Below, one piece after another: positions 24,249 to 36,656 of a stretch of 64,000 bases of DNA. Every line of letters starts with the position of its first letter. Within the stretch, counting starts at the first letter, position 1. The translations under genes were made by a program, and so were the position numbers. The stretch spans positions 42,361,163 through 42,425,162 of the forward strand of contig NC_092868.1 in NCBI RefSeq assembly GCF_032062135.1, written 5' to 3'. The stretch is from Pyxicephalus adspersus. Lineage: Eukaryota > Chordata > Amphibia > Anura > Pyxicephalidae. The notes below the pieces were generated by a model. It saw only the letters and a list, made by a program, of their open reading frames with translations. It did no database searches and was not told where the DNA came from.

Positions 24249-24420
24249 AACTAAACATACAGCACTGTTTAGTTCTTTGGAGAAGGAAGAGAGGATGAGC
24301 GTCTGGCACCCCCTTTTTTATAGAGAATTGTCCCCAGTCAGACATTTAGTTATCCACCACAGTGCTAGGAGAGGTCAGGGGATGGTAACTATCTATTTTG
24401 TGCACAATAGGAGTGTCAGG
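24249..24420. repeat. fragment of a 'CATACAGCACTGTTTAGTTC' repeat
   Basis: CATACAGCACTGTTTAGTTC with TTTGGAGAAGGA here resembles CATACAACGTTGTTTAGTTC with TTTAGAGCATGG at 38028-38060. The two blocks define a dispersed repeat, but its ends are not clear. A 113-codon open frame overlapping it is a shadow. Confidence 0.4.
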
Positions 24421-24470
24421 GAGAGAGAGTTCCTTAGAATGCTTAGTATTTGGCATGAAAAGCCTAAAAA

Positions 24471-24992
24471 AATCAAAGCCTACCTGAACTCAGAATTTTC
24501 ACTTTACATAAAGTGGTAGACAACCCTTTTATTTAAAGTAAAAATTCTGTTTGTGATTTTTTTTTTTTAAGTGCAGCACCCTTTTTGAAAAAAGAAAGGG
24601 TGCAGCACCGAGCCCCCTAATTCTCAAGTGCCTAGGCGATCAAGAATGAATCGGAGTGCAGAGCCTCCCGGGATACCAACGTCACGCATTCCGGGAGGCT
24701 CTTGGCTGCTCCTTCTGCACAAGCTAGAGCATCTCGGGCATGCAAGGAGCCTTTCTATCAATAGGGGAAAAAATTGCTGATCTCACGCATGTGCAGTGAG
24801 ATCAGAAAGTTTTTTCCCCAATCTCGCACCTGCACAGTACAAGATTGGGTGGCGAAAAACACAGTAGAAGAGAGAAGATGGCAGCACCTGGCACTTCCTG
24901 TGCGCCGGACTGATCTGGGGGATTGAAGGGGAGTGTAAGACCTGTAAGATGTATTATATTGCATTTTTGCTGTTGGGTTTAGGTAAGCTTTA
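24471..24992 (+). mobile_element. TTAA-flanked MITE, copy 2
   Basis: The left end is AATCAAAGCCTACCTGAACT and the right end, on the minus strand, TAAAGCTTACCTAAACCC. The interior matches copy 1: CTCAGAATTTTCACTTTACA, GCAGCACCGAGC, CCTAGGCGA, CTCCTTCTGCACA, ACGCATGTGCAGTGAGATC, CACCTGGCACTTCCTGTGC and GATTGAAGG. It is nearly complete, with decayed outer TTAA. Confidence 0.75.
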
Positions 24993-26109
24993 TTCTAAAT
25001 GCATAGAGTTCTAAAAAACTGATTTAATGAAACTTACAATTACTAGCAATTTCAGAAAAAGGCCAACGATGAAAGCCCCCTATATTTTCATTCTGATAGG
25101 TATACTAAAAAAAAGACAACCACAGTTATACAATACCCTGGACTCCATTGGACATTCAAGTATTCTACGTGTTGTCTTATATAGTTATTTAATTAGCTGC
25201 CTTACAGCTCCAAACCTTCCAGAAAAAACTGGAAATTTGCCCTAAAGTTTAGCTAGGAATGTATGAAACAAAACATAACATATCACCACAGGAAAATACA
25301 CTCATTATCCATTACCATCTCCAAGCTCTGTGTGGTATAACGTAGCTATTCCAGCAATCCAAGTATCAAAGGGCTAGCGTATAAATAGAAATAGAGGATG
25401 TGATACTGTGGAAGACGTCCGCTCAGTCTCAGCGCTGAACATATGCTTTGGGGAAAGCAAGAAAAAGAAGGGAATTAAGTGTTTTTTATAGATCTGGTTG
25501 GCAGAGGCAGAATGTGGAGGAGTAGAGACTGTCTGCAAGACAAACAGCTTTATATGCAATATTGTTGGGGATTGGCAATATTAAAGTAAATCTCCAATTC
25601 TTCTGTAACAATCAAGTCCATATGCACAATTTCAAAAGAGGTAATTTAGAGGTGTATGGCAAAAAAAGCAGATCTTTTTGAAGCACAAATGATGTTCCTG
25701 GAAACCCTTAAAGGGATAAAAAGTTAAATGCTCCAATGAGAATATGTAGCTGGCCTCACAGAGATAGGAGTAGTAAGTAGCGGGGCCAACAATACTGCTC
25801 AATGGTCAACAATCAAAGGTTTAAAGGCTCCAATAGACAGAGACAGATAAACAGTTCATCCCAAATTGAAATCATCCCAGTTCATCTCAGAAAATCCAGC
25901 TCAGATCCTTTGAAAAACAATAACCACAGCAAAGCATTTTGAGAGTGCCTCCACCTTGATCAAGCTTGAGGGAGGAGGATGCAGCTCCATAGAATGTTGC
26001 ATATAGAATGCTGCATTTTCCCCCACTGATGATGGTGATGGACTCTCAAGTCCAAGACCATTCAAGTGACAAACATTCAACACTAGTATCAGGTAGCCTT
26101 AGTTCATGT
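24993..26109. other. unannotated
   Basis: No gene or recognisable repeat is seen. Confidence 0.3.
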
Positions 26110-26390
26110 TCTAGCCTTTCTCAACTGTTATATACCTGAGGAACCACTGAAATGATTTTCACACCTTATGGAACCCCTGCAACCAACTTTGAAGGTGGTC
26201 AGTGAAAATAATGCCCCCGTTACATTGGTGGTCTGAATGCAACCCTTATGCCAATCTTGTCATGACACAGACACTATCAATGGGCACCAACAAGATATTT
26301 TGAAGTCACCATTAATTAAGAGGTTAACTAGCCAAAGGTAATGAACCCCTAGGAACCTCTAGAGGAACCTTTGTTGAGGTTGGCTGACCT
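26110..26390 (+). repeat. family A interspersed repeat
   Basis: It begins CCTTTCTCAACTGTTATATA, carries TATGGAACCCCTGCAAC and GTTACATTGGTGGTCTGAAT, and ends AGGAACCTCTAGAGGAACCT followed by TTGTTGAGGTTGG. Confidence 0.65.
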
Positions 26391-28457
26391 AGACAGTCCA
26401 CCATACAATGTAGCAGTATGGGCAGCCTGGAAAGCCACACAGAAACTCTACTTTTAGGTTGCTCTAAATTACGTTTCTAAAATGGCAGAATGGGTTTCTC
26501 CTGAGGACACAAAGAACAGGCAAAGCAAAGCTGCTCCTATATTGTATATTTGATTTTGCTAACCCAACTCGTAATACACTGAGGTTCTCTTGATATGAAT
26601 GTTTTGCTTGCAGTGGACTCTGAGTAGAGGCTGTTCAGCCCTAAAAAAAATGTCAAGCAACAACCATTGCAGATTTTTTTTTAATGGGGCAGGCTCTAGG
26701 GTTGTCATTTGTATCCCTACAGAACTATTTAGTAAATTATTGATTCAGGACCTATCTGATATCCAATATTGGTTCCATCTTGGCAGCTCACAGTGGTAGG
26801 AGAAGGATAGTGATACTACTGCTCACCTTAACAAACCAACAATGGCATCTCCCAGATTTCTAACCTGACAGGTTCCTTTTATCATAAAGTATAATTACAG
26901 GTAATTATATCTTACATATTTAAACATATTTACAATGAATTAAATATATAGTAATTTGTCATTATAACCTTATTAAAGGCCAGTTAAAAAAAAAAATCAA
27001 CTTCAACCTTTCATCCAGCTTTAAACCATTACAATTATTTAGATGAATTCTTAAATACTTCAGGGCCAGAAATCTTTCTATAGATATTATTCACACAGAT
27101 ATTAGGCTGATACACTGTGAACCAACAAGGCTCCAGTTTATTGCACAATGCTGAAAATCTGGTATGTTTTCCAGTACTACAAACTGAAATCAAATGTAGC
27201 AGAGAGTACCAGATGGACCTCAGTAGTGTGATGATGCTCATTGATAGCCCAAAAAGCAGGCAGGTGACATATATAGTATATACTCACATTCCTTAGCTCC
27301 CCTACTACTTTATTAGGTACCAGAGGGCACAGAAAACACCTATTATCTCTAAGTATGGAAGATAACATGCCCATTTCATGTAAAAGTTAGGCCACTCATC
27401 TCCTAACAGGCAAAGTATAAGTTCACGTTTTAGGATTTTTAATTTTTGTCCTGTTTCTTTAAGATCTAGAGCTGGGAAAGTAATAAATCTGCATTTCAAA
27501 CATGGAATTTGGTGACAATAACACTTTCACCTCCATGCTTTGGAATATAGCGATTTCCTGAACGAATGTGGACCTAGCAATGTGTTTAGTGTCTTGCAAA
27601 TGTCTACAAGACATCTGAATAAGCAGAGAAGGATTCTTGGTGCTGTGTGGTTAAACTGTCAGCAAGGTTAATGTAAAGTGCATTGTTTAAAGTGTTTGGA
27701 ATGCTCATGGCAAGACTAAGAAAATTCTCAGATTTAAGTGCTTCTGGAATTAAACAGATCCTGACCACAGTGACAGGACCAACAAAGTGGCTTCATACCC
27801 TGCGTGAGCCTTCAGGGAAAAAGAATGCCAGGATATAGCAAAAAATAAGTATAATTTAGCTGTATAGTTGAGTTGTCTCTTCCTCTCACATTGTGGGATT
27901 TTATGAGAAAAGAAATTAGATGCGTGAAGAACATTCCAAAATCCTTTTACCGCATGACGCCAAGTCAGACAACTTCAATGCCAGAGAAACATTTACACTG
28001 CACTTTTCTGTAACACTACTTAAATGTGCAAACATTAACCATTGCTCTATTTTACATCTACTAGTCTGAAGTGTGCAATTATACACATTTATTATTATAC
28101 TATCCTAGATGACTAAGGACCCCCATTATTGGGCGTTAGAGGCCAGACATGGGTTTGACTTCAGGATCTGAAGTCTTCTTTTCCATCACAGAGCACCCCG
28201 GGTTGCTAATGGAATCCCGGTGAGCTGTGGACATTTACAAAAGACATATTTAAGTTTGTCTAGATTAAGATACCAGCCCCAATAATGGTTTATAAATGTT
28301 TCAAATAGCACAGGTCTACTTTATATGCTTACCCTATGTCCTTCAAAGTTGTCAAGACTTCTCCTGAACTTAAAAAGCTCACTCTGGTTTCACTGCACAC
28401 AGGGGGCTTTTCGCATTGAGCAGCAAGTTAGGAAAAGTCTGCTATCATTTCCTAGAT
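26391..28457. other. unannotated
   Basis: No exon, RNA gene or repeat family could be supported in this 2-kb stretch. It includes a short A run at 26986-26998. Confidence 0.3.
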
Positions 28458-28746
28458 CAGCTGTCGCCAACAGAAAATTTTGGTGGTCCATAGAAAAATT
28501 ACCTGTACCATTAAACATACACATGCAATTACCCCCACACAATCCCCTTCCCAGGCACACTCACCTACATTCCGCTTACCCATTCTTTCAGTACGGGCAC
28601 AGCGGTTGTGGCTGATGCGCGCCCCAGCATCGGCCATCGGGTAATGGAGAGTCCTTCTCCAGGCCCTGCTAATCATGTCCCCTTTATGTACACAAGTTTT
28701 GTTGTGTCAACAGCACTGCGCTACTGTCCCGACAGGATGTTTAGCA
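28458..28746 (+). mobile_element. hAT-like element, 5' part
   Basis: It starts CAGCTGTCGCCAAC, followed by AGAAAATTTTGGTGGTCCAT, AGAAAAATTACCTG and, further in, GTCCTTCTCC and ACTGCGCTACTGTCCC. The same order occurs from 58253. It is interrupted or abutted at 28747 by the foldback element. Confidence 0.6.
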
Positions 28747-29085
28747 CAGTGGTCGCCAAACTTTTGGACATCACGTACCACTAAATTTACGGACTCTGGA
28801 CCGCGCATGCGCGGGGAGTTGTGTGTCACTTAAAGGGGAAGAAAGTTCCCCCAGAGTGATGTCATGATACCAGAACTCACCCACTCTCCCATCGCTGGTC
28901 TAAACCTGTAATAGCCTGTGATACGAACGGGAGACATGGTCTGCTGCTCTGGTGCTGCACTCCCCAGCGGGGTCCTTCTCCTGAGAGTGGGTGGGTTCTG
29001 GTATCATGACGTCATTCTAGGGGAAGTTTCTTCCCCTTGGAGTAACACACGGCTCCCAGCGCATGCGTGGTCCGGAGTTCTGCAG
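28747..29085. mobile_element. hAT-like foldback element with NRF-1-like GCGCATGCGC
   Basis: It starts CAGTGGTCGCCAAACTTTTG. Arms at about 28794-28889 and 28983-29077 are imperfect inverted repeats nearly 95 bases long: 'CACCCACTCTC' on the left pairs with 'GAGAGTGGGTG' on the right, and 'GCGCATGC' occurs on both sides. The left arm contains GCGCATGCGC at about 28803, a palindrome matching the known NRF-1 binding consensus, here simply part of the repeat. There is no transposase. Confidence 0.7.
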
Positions 29086-30062
29086 CCTCTGCTTCTTTGA
29101 TTCTGCACTAAGCAATATACCTAAGAACTTTGTAACAAAGTGTTCGGAACCATAAACACACTGACTCCTTTCTAGGATCAGATTGATCACTTTTCACAAA
29201 ATAATACATTTTAGACAACTGACAGGATAATGTGAACACCACTCTTGAAATCAACCATGCCCCATAATTGGCAAACTACACCATTGCATGTCGGTGCAAC
29301 ACATTAACCCTAGCTTGCCTAAATGACAAGAACTGTTGCTATCCAAACTAAACAAGTTATAACTCCATAATAACTTCAGGAAATCTACAACCTTTGTTTA
29401 TGGTGTTCCTTACTTATAATTGGCAGGTAAAGACACGGAAATTTAATTTTTGTTTTGTCTCTGCCCTAATCAATGTTTATCAGTAATCAGATTCTATCAT
29501 CTGACTACAACAGTAGGAATATTTAGACTTCTTAAATCATTATTTACAATCTGTTATATTCTCATATTGCTTTGAGTTTCTCAAGGAAATTAAACCGAAC
29601 CTGATAAAAATCACAATGAATTTGAATGAAGTATTCATTGGTCTGCATGTTAGGACACAATTATTGCAACATGTGTATGACCTAACATAGGACAGGTGTG
29701 CAGTTACACAAGACAAACAAAACAAGACACAAAACAAGTCAGTGCTTAATAGTGCTTTTAGATTTCTTTGCTGATCCACTGATTGCAGCCTGCCTGGTAT
29801 AAAACTTACTAATTTCCTTCCTATTCCAGCACAGTCTTCACTGTGTGGCCCTGACTGACAGAGAAACAACTTTTGCAGCAAAACCTCACCTTCCAGGTCA
29901 TTTTTTTATATAGTTTATGCATACTGCAGCACCAATGTTCCTGTGGATCAGCTGCACTCATTGAAATTTCCAGTACTCTAGTTTACATTTCATTTAAAAA
30001 CCTGAAAACTTTTTTTGCAGCATGCAACATTCAGCTACTTTTAAACTCACGTAAACTCAGCT
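29086..30062. other. unannotated
   Basis: No gene could be supported. A 113-codon open frame on the minus strand (29881-29540) has no known motif or splice context. Confidence 0.3.
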
Positions 30063-30485
30063 CAACATCTACACAAGCCTTTCTTCCCTAAGGAACCCCT
30101 GAAATAATTTTCATATCCCTGGAAACCCTCCATTAAAACCAATTTATTGGGCTCTGTGGGAAAAAAACCCTAAACTGGTGGTAAGTGGATTGAATGTCCT
30201 CCTTACAGTGATGGCTGGAATACCACGTTTGTAGATAACTAAAAGTATCATTGGAGGCATGCGGATTGCTCTATTGTGTGCTGTTGGCTCCAGAACTTTA
30301 CACGCATTATAAGTATTTATAAAGCGCCAACATATTATGCAGCGCAGTACAATAAATAGGGGTTGCAAATGACAGAGATATACAGACAATGACACAGGAG
30401 GAGAGTAGGACCCTGCCCAAAAGAGCTTACAATCTGTCACAAGAACTCCTGGCAACCTCTGAATTAGCTCTAGTTGAGAAGGACT
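30063..30485 (+). repeat. family A repeat, interrupted by an L2 tail
   Basis: The outer parts are family A: CAACATCTAC near the start, AAGGAACCCCTGAAATAATT, 'ATTGGAGGCATGC' in the middle, and 'CTCCTGGCAACCTCTGAATT' with 'GTTGAGAAGGAC' at the end. Between about 30307 and 30438 the family A sequence is interrupted by a foreign insert. Confidence 0.65.
30307..30438 (-). repeat. L2-type LINE 3' tail nested in family A
   Basis: On the minus strand it reads AGATTGTAAGCTCTTTTGGG, then GTCATTTGCAACCCCTATTT, ATTGTACTGCGCTGCATAAT and ATGTTGGCGCTTTATAAATA. This is the 3' end of the L2-like LINE at 35180-35605. It is inserted inside a family A copy, so it is the younger of the two. Confidence 0.75.
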
Positions 30486-33062
30486 AGCCTACAGTTTTTG
30501 AGAACATTTACATACATTTAAGCTCATTTTTTGCCTGTTAGTAACATTTGTTTTCAAGGCATTTTAAAACCATCATAGAAAATCATACAAGTTCTGTACA
30601 TGCTCTACCTGGTGAGTATAAACTTTTCAGTTTTTGTAAAGACACATACAGTCCCAGAACAAAAGATAGATAATTCCTAGGTATGTTCTGTTTTTCCTAT
30701 GTATGGCATTAACCTGGTCTACTTATATTGAAATTCCAGTATGTAAGGGCAGATTCAGAGCCAAGCTACTTTTTAATAGTCAGTCAAATTATTTCAGATT
30801 AAATATATTCATTAATCATTTTTTAGGCATGTATTCTTACCCTGGATTCACAGGTGAAACTGATGATGAAATGCGAGTCTCACCAGTCACGTGATCATGT
30901 TCTGTGCCATAGCCTGCTTAGGTCTGCTGACAACATTTCTCCAGAACAGGTAATTCAGGTATATTGGGTATCCATTTAGTAATCCTCTCCATTGAAATGA
31001 TGTTAAGAGAGATGAAGTAAACAATGTTTATTTAAAGAAAAAGGGTTACTTGGTTGACAATTTAATTCATCACTTGGTGTAACCTGTGACCCGCAGGCCA
31101 TGTAGAAATTAAGGTCAAATCTACTCAAAGTATTATCCCAGTTCTAAAAACAAGTCAAAAGTAGAATCATATAGAATCATTGGCCATATTCTTCTGTATT
31201 TCAGACACGTTGATGGTAATCTTACCCTACTATACCTTATGTCTCTTTTCCCCATCTATATGGTCAAAGGTATCAATCTCATGTAGCTGGCTGGATGTGG
31301 ACACTGTACTTTGACTTTACTCTAATCATAGCACTTTGTTTATACACTTGTTAAATCTGTCATGCTCTTTTATTGTAATGGTCGGTCATATAATCACCCA
31401 TGTAGTGGAAACTGGAGAATGCTGGGGTTACATTGTACGTAAAGCCATCATCAGATCTATGGTCCATGTTCTGCTGATTCAGATAGTGGCTTTCTAAGAT
31501 TTGCTTGCACACAGAAACAAAATAACAAATGATTTGGATCTCTAAAGTAAAAAAAGTTAGCTATTATATACAAAAATGTAATTGCAAAAGAGAAAACCCC
31601 ATTAGTAGAAAGGTAAACAGTGCCATGTGAGCTGAGATATGGCTGGTGATAAATAGGTGACTCTCGGAAAGCCTTCCATGTGGCAAACTGCTCTTTTGCT
31701 ATACTCAAACACTACCAAATCTAGCTTGGGACACTGAGAAAATTGCATCCTTTTGGTCTCACTGGAAAGTGATTTCATAAAGGATAGGAGTTTGGTGTGC
31801 CAGGATTACTTTTGTGACATCAGCATAACAAAAACAAAAAAACCTTATAAAGTAAAAATCAGCCACACAAAGTAGATTAAATATAATCCACCAAAAGCAT
31901 ACACAAAAAATGCATAGTATACATTAAAAGGAAAAGGCTTTAGTATTACACAAGATACAAAGTGACTGCCACCAATGGAGACACAAACACATTCCAAGTA
32001 ACTCATTGCACCTACTGTTCACACCATAAGGCTACATGCCATGTAGTAAAACAAATTGTTACAACTTCTAGTATGCCGTTGTTGTACAAGCACATAGTTT
32101 CAGGGCTTGTCCTGAAGACAAAGCTTCTTTGTGCTTTAACCTTGTTTGAGGAAATACTAAACTTGGACTGACTGGAAGTAGAAGGACAGCAAACACGCTT
32201 GAATTATTATTAGTACAACAGTTCTGGCTTACAAAGCCAACACACAAGGTACTCACCTCACCCACATATATTTTGCTGGCTCTGGAGATCATAATTTCTT
32301 CAAAAAGCTGAACACCAGAGGTATGCATGGACATCTGAGGGCTACAGAGCCAGACCTGGAAACATGATGATGATGTGGGATGCTCATAAATAAACCTGAA
32401 CTTTGCAGGGACCATGGGGGTGCACTTGGCATCTGGAGCATCTGGCTCCATGTTATTTGTTTTTCAAGTCAACCAGCAAGGTGAAAAAATGTTAATCTGG
32501 CTGAGATACTTACCTTCCTAACCAATATATTCTCAGTCTTACAGGTTAAATGGCAGCCACTGAAGACTGTTAGGATGTTGTGGACCTAGGCTGGCCAGGG
32601 CTCACAATGATGCATAGAGCAGTGCCGACGTGCCACAGTCTGCACCAATCTTTGCATCCTCAAGGACCACCCAATAATAAGGAAAATTGAAAATGACTAA
32701 ACTAATGACATACTAAAATGGCAAAACCATCAGGAGAATAGGGTTGTCCTCAAAGAGTTGGGTTTTAACATAAACAGAGTGTATAATGAAAGGTCATGGA
32801 AAAAATTAGCAACACACTCATTGAATGCACTTATTGTCTAGAAGTGTACTCTAATGAGAATCCTCTCCATAACACAAACTTTTAATTTATCTTTCCACAT
32901 ATTACCAGTAAAATCATAGTGCCCTGTATCTGCTGCACCACCACACCCTGCAGTGTTTTTATTAGAAATACAGACTATCTATAAATTACTAATACTATAG
33001 ACTATAACTATCTATGAATCAGTATTTGCATAGGCTTAGGCATGCCTTCCCCACTCCAGTCC
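30486..33062. other. unannotated; one candidate exon on minus strand
   Basis: On the minus strand, 32450-32257 is open and ends at a strong donor (GGTGAG|GTGAGT), with a second donor-like GGAAG|GTAAGT at about 32513. The open frame includes AKFRFIYEHPTSSSCFQVWL. It is not a protein I recognise, and no acceptor precedes it, so it is not called as a gene. The rest shows nothing. Confidence 0.3.
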
Positions 33063-33440
33063 TGACATCTCTTGGACCTAGGGCAACCTTTCTACACAAT
33101 GTTCCTCCTGAGGTTGTTGGTGAGCAATGGTCGAATGATCTACTGCCAGATTGTGTACAACATCAATGCCACTCCACAGAGCCATCAGTATTTGGACAAG
33201 TCCCCTGGTTTCACAAATGACTATATTTACCATAAAAGTGGTGCATTCCTGCCACTGACAACCACCATTCTTCTCACTGACCACCAAAGTAAGGGGGACT
33301 ACACTTACCACTAATGCAAATTGCATAATTTCCACTGACCACCAACCTAAGGCATATTCCTCCAAATGAGAACCAAAGTAAGGAGGACTACACTTACCAC
33401 CAATGTAACATTGCAGGATTTCCTCTCACCACCCCCTTAA
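33063..33440 (-). repeat. family A repeat with internal duplication
   Basis: On the minus strand it ends with CAACCTCAGGAGGAACATTG and AGAAAGGTTGCCC, the family A 3' end. The block 'CTGACCACCAAAGTAAGGGG' (plus-strand reading) recurs about every 30 to 70 bases at 33277-33400, so part of the element is locally duplicated. Overlapping open frames on both strands are shadows. Confidence 0.6.
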
Positions 33441-34887
33441 TAGTATAAAGTTTAAAAAGGCCGACCTAAGAGCAGGTACAACATAGTGCTGTCAGTAGTT
33501 GGTGGTTGGTCATGCCTTCTCCCCACATACCGCTGAATCTGTGTAGGTCCTATAGTGCAGTGAACAAAGGGAACACTTATATTAAGGTACCGTCTGGCAA
33601 ATTACAATGGATGATATTCTATTTTTTAACTTAGTTTAAAAGGTTATGGTGCAGTCCTAATTTAGGTATACTCTTTATTATAACCACAAACCATTTTTAG
33701 GGTAACATATAACTCCACAACATTTGTACAATATGTGTCCTGAGCAATGAATGATAAAACCCATTTTACACCACCAGTTGTTTAAATCCCCATTAAAAAT
33801 ATACATTGAGAAGATTTTGTTTAAGCATAAAATGACTTCAGCCTTGCTTGGCATTTGTTACAACAAAGAGGTTGAGACTCCCGGCTCTGAAAAGACAGCT
33901 CCATTCAAAAAATGCAAATGTTTAATCTTGCATAGAGTATGCCATCTGCCACACCTGCACACCCAGTCCAAGGAGGCCATGCTGCTGGAACTGCTGTGTT
34001 TCCTGTGGCTTGCTGGCCTTGAATTAACTCCTACTTGAAATGCATAACCATGACTGATTACATAATGAGTTGGAGCAATGCAAGCGACAAAAATATCTCA
34101 CAGTGCATGCATACATAATAACAACTAGAAGTAATTTGAATATGCTTTTTACGGGTGACCTAATTTGGAGGGGCTTGTATACAGACACAACCAAACAAAA
34201 AATGTTGATGTGACCTATAACGGCCGGCTATAATTCCATTTCTACAGGATGACAGCATGTTATGGGCAACATCAATATTTTTCTAGATATATTTCTTTAT
34301 ATCAAAACTCAGATTTAACAATACCCATTTATAATGGCAACTTTGTGTCGATAAATATTTAGCTTATAGCCCAGAGAAAAAGTTGTGTCTCAATTAGAGA
34401 AAATCAGTCTATCAGCAAAAAAAGTTTCTGCTTTCTTCAAAAACCAAAGTGATGCTTTACATAATCTGCCTCATGGTGAATTGCTTATTTTATAAATAAA
34501 CAGCGAACTGATACCCGTAAGAAAACTAAACCTAAAAACAGAAAATACAATAAATTGCAGCTTGCAGTGAGTTCGGAGGAAGCAATTTCAGGACAGGGTG
34601 GGAGCCTGTACAACAGTACAAGGTGGCTGGAGGTAAGGCTGGAGTTCAGCTTTAATAGAAAACACAAATAACTTTATTTTTCTTCTAAAAATATCTAATC
34701 CATTACCACAAACATAAAGGACATGAACAAAGGTAGCCAATGTGGGCACTATGGATTGGCAAGGCACAATCATTGTGCTGCAATGATAAATCAAACCCGT
34801 ATCAGTAATGAGCAAAGGTGGTTTCCCCCATATTGATAGAAAAAGTAATAAAAGTTCATTAATAGGAATAATCCTATTAGCATATAC
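33441..34887. other. unannotated; TTAA-element end near 34633
   Basis: No gene is seen. GGAGTTCAGCTTTAATAG at about 34632-34650 resembles the end of the TTAAAGYRGAAC MITEs. Confidence 0.3.
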
Positions 34888-35166
34888 CTCATCACACGCA
34901 CGGCTCCAAGACTTTTCTAGAGCTGCCCCGACTCTTTGGAATGGTCTTCCTTGTCTTATTCAGTTTGCTCCTACTTTCTGCTCATTTGAAAAAAAAAAAA
35001 AACATTCAAACCCCCCTACCCGTCTTCTTCGGTCTCCTAAACCCTTACTACTCACCCATCACTCCATATCTCCCCTCCTATTGTGTAATACTTCCCCCAC
35101 AATAGGGTCCTCTCCTATTCTGTGTTACGGTCTGTATTTGTCTGTCATTTGGAACCCCTGTTTAAT
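34888..35166 (+). pseudogene. L2-type LINE ORF2 3' end, copy 1 of a tandem pair
   Basis: The frame reads ARLQDFSRAAPTLWNGLPCL, the conserved C-terminal 'aPtLWNgLP' segment of L2/CR1-type reverse transcriptase proteins, and is soon broken by an A-rich insertion at about 34988. A 3' UTR-like part follows, ending near 'TTGGAACCCCTGTTTAATG'. The (ATT)n tail is absent because a second copy abuts directly. The element would encode endonuclease and reverse transcriptase if complete; nothing functional is left. Confidence 0.8.
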
Positions 35167-35179
35167 GTAAGATGTAAAT

Positions 35180-35572
35180 ACTCCCCTAGCCACCTTCTTG
35201 CCTCCTCCAATGACCTTCTAATGACTACCTCACTCATAACCTCATTACACGCATGGCTCCAAGACTTTTCTAGAGCTGCCCCAACTCTCTGGAATGGTCT
35301 TCCTCGTCTTATTTGGCTTGCTCCTACTTTCTGCTCATTTAAAAGAGCACTCAAAACCCATTTTTTGAAACCTTCACTACTTCCCACCACTACATATCTC
35401 ACCTCAGATTGTGTGCTACTTCCCCCACCTACTAGATTGTAAGCTTTTCAGGGTCCTCTCCTCCTCCTGTGTCACTGTCTGTCTGTCTGTCATTTGCAAC
35501 CCCTATTTAATGTACAGCGCTGCGTAATATGTAGGCGCTTTAAAAATCCTGTTTAATATTATTATTATTATT

Positions 35573-35605
<33 letters not shown>
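35180..35605 (+). pseudogene. L2-type LINE ORF2 3' end with complete tail, copy 2
   Basis: The reading frame gives SNDLLMTTSLITSLHAWLQD followed by FSRAAPTLWNGLPRL and FKRALKTHFLK, the typical last segment of L2-type reverse transcriptase ORF2. The 3' UTR follows with TTGTAAGCTTTTCAGGGTCC, GTCTGTCTGTCTGTCATTTG, TGTACAGCGCTGCGTAATAT and GTAGGCGCTTTAAAAATC, then (ATT)n(AAT)n at 35556-35605. The same tail is found on the SINEs at 36657, 40668 and others. The 5' part of the element is missing, as usual for LINE insertions. Confidence 0.85.
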
Positions 35606-35607
<2 letters not shown>

Positions 35608-36386
35608 GCATGGTCTATGCACACACAAAATAATAACAATAAACACTAAAAAGACAACTAACTGTTCTTCTTTAAAATTTACCAGGCCAATAGTTTTGTC
35701 TCCAATAATAATACCCGTCATTTATCTTAGGACAAAGCAGTGTGACTGCAGGTATTATTTTAGGAATTTCCTTAGAGTATATACAGGAAGAACACACTCC
35801 TTACAAGTGACTAAAGATAAAAGGATACCATCTGGCCAGTCCTAATGAAGGCATCCCCTTCAATTTCGTAAAACAAAATCTACTTTAAAATCGCATAGAA
35901 AAAAGGTCAGTATATACTCAAAGTGGACACGTCACGTTCTCACACTCAAAGCCACCTTTTTGAATGTCGATGAATCTTTATTCCAAGCTGGATCCATCCA
36001 TCTACAACATACAATATCTCACACCAATACACAATGAGCAATAACATAACAAGCACAACATTATGTCCTGATTCACCAACAAATGAAAAGGTTCACGCAT
36101 CAATGTATTGTATAATGCTTAAATTACCTTCCAATTTTAACACCTGATTCACTTTTTTTCAAAGTGGAAAAAGTAATTTGGGGTGTTAGGATGACTTCAG
36201 CTTTTCATTTGCATTCACGTTTGCTCTGTTGCAAAGTAAAGACACTTAAAGATGCTTTACATCCCACACACTTCCAGGGGTGATGGTTCAATGACTTGCA
36301 GAACAAGAGTCCCAGGTTTGCAGTCTCAGCCAGGATCTATTTACATGGGGAGTGTACTGTATGTTGTCCTAATTTGTGTGAAATCC
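35606..36386. other. unannotated
   Basis: No gene is seen. 'CCTGATTCAC' near 36067 and again near 36142 hints at a short repeat like the one at 50204. Confidence 0.3.
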
Positions 36387-36505
36387 CTGTTATTTCAGGG
36401 GTCTCCCATGGTAAAAAAAGTTGAGAAAGACTGCATTAGATTGTGAGCTCCTCTGATTGTTAGTGATATTTCTGTGGACTCTATACAGTGCTACATAAAA
36501 TGCAG
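36387..36505. repeat. family A end plus SINE/L2-like tail fragment
   Basis: 'TTATTTCAGGGGTCTCCCAT' with 'GGTAAAAAAAGTTGAGAAAG' is the start of family A read on the minus strand. It is followed by TTAGATTGTGAGCTCCTC and 'TATACAGTGCTACATAAAAT', a degraded SINE tail. Confidence 0.5.
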
Positions 36506-36656
36506 AAACTATGTCAACACATACTAACACGTTGGATGCATAGTTCCCAAACTGCGCTCTGTGGTTCCTCTCTTTGGCCTCTACAGAGAGAGGAATGGAA
36601 CACAGACACCTGAAATACCTGCATATGAAGAAACGTTAACTCTGAAAATGAACGAA

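Noticed and set aside
24178..24519. 113-residue open frame
   Set aside because: It overlaps a dispersed repeat and the start of a TTAA MITE.
29540..29881. 113-residue open frame on the minus strand
   Set aside because: Cysteine- and leucine-rich chance frame with no motif and no splice context.
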